NCBI GenBank assembly: GCA_000226015.1
Contig: JH152662.1
Coordinates: 115,877 to 148,418, forward strand
DNA length: 32,542 bases
Reading direction: 5' to 3'
Origin: Mnemiopsis leidyi
Taxonomy: Eukaryota; Ctenophora; Tentaculata; Lobata; Bolinopsidae
In this document: positions 32,229-32,542 of the stretch, one piece after another
Position numbering within the stretch: position 1 is the first letter of the stretch
Layout of the letters: each line of letters starts with the position of its first letter
The notes under the pieces: generated by a model
The model's input: only the letters and a program-made list of their open reading frames with translations
The model's database searches: none
What the model was told of the DNA's origin: nothing
Translations under genes and position numbers: made by a program

Positions 32229-32542
32229 TTCAACCTAAATAAGATCCTAGGATCGCTTGTCTGCTCTGTCAAGGACATAAAGAATCGTATATTTCTTGGA
32301 AATGTTGCTTTTAGCAAGTTTGAAAAAGTTTGGATGAAGAGCAAGATCTCTCTTCATATGAAGATAAAAATCTACGAAGCACAAGTAGTATCTAATTTTA
32401 CTATACAACTGCTACTCCTGGGCTGCACCGCAGGCTTCTTTGGACGAACTTGATATAGCTCATCGTAAACACCTTCGCAGTATCCTTAACATCAGGTGGC
32501 CTACAGGATTTATTAACAATGACACATTGTATGCTCGTTGTA
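32229..32542 (+). mobile_element. Non-LTR retrotransposon remnant, reverse-transcriptase C-terminus (partial)
   Basis: One frame reads ILGSLVCSVKDIKNRI, FSKFEKVW and SLHMKIKIYEAQVV. After a frame slip near 32399 it continues LLYNCYSWAAP and ELDIAHRKHLRSILNIRWP, then INNDTLYARC. This is the usual order at the end of LINE reverse transcriptases (YLGS, DIK.RI, KI.IY, LLYG.E.W, RR.LR.IL.I.W). The frame shift and the stop just upstream show a decayed copy. It continues beyond the window, so clade and length are unknown. Confidence 0.85.

Noticed and set aside
1-32542. CRISPR array, rRNA or snoRNA genes
   Set aside because: The tandem repeats lack spacers. No rRNA-like sequence was seen, and no convincing C/D or H/ACA boxes were found in the ribosomal-protein gene introns by eye.

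Overview
The window looks like nuclear DNA from an invertebrate animal. Its genes have many GT/AG introns, AATAAA poly(A) signals, metazoan-type housekeeping proteins, a decayed non-LTR retrotransposon and a probable tRNA-derived SINE. I cannot name the species. The background is AT-rich and the standard genetic code fits every gene.

Left half (about 1.5-17.9 kb): one large minus-strand gene encodes separase, the protease that cuts cohesin at anaphase. Nineteen coding exons join in frame into 1309 residues, with the catalytic His and Cys in the last exons. Two of its long introns each hold a separate plus-strand gene. One (8.5-9.1 kb) encodes a small secreted protein resembling an H-type lectin fold. 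The other (13.8-14.9 kb) is an intronless, GC-richer gene of the choloylglycine hydrolase / penicillin V acylase family, with its own TATA-like box and poly(A) signal and a one-base frame break. The introns also hold repeats, a SINE-like element and a 5'-truncated retrocopy with target-site duplications.

Centre (17.9-19.2 kb): a 59-residue membrane micropeptide gene lies head-to-head with separase, 156 bp from its start codon. A 22-bp tandem repeat begins at its stop codon.

Right half (19.2-30.5 kb): seven genes lie close together, all on the minus strand. In transcription order they are RPL10, THOC5 (short form), AFG1L, UBXN6, RPL27, RPS21 and NAXE. Several gaps are only 160-410 bp, poly(A) signals sit 50-160 nt before the next start codon, and acceptor-like AG sites lie just before several ATGs. 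This suggests operon-like transcription with spliced-leader trans-splicing, although ordinary 5'UTR introns remain possible.

Right edge (30.5-32.5 kb): mostly non-coding, ending in the reverse-transcriptase C-terminus of a decayed non-LTR retrotransposon that runs off the window.

Functions represented: ribosome (RPL10, RPL27, RPS21), mRNA export (THOC5), mitochondrial quality control (AFG1L), p97 cofactor (UBXN6), NAD(P)H repair (NAXE) and chromosome segregation (separase). The nested and micropeptide genes are the least ordinary content.
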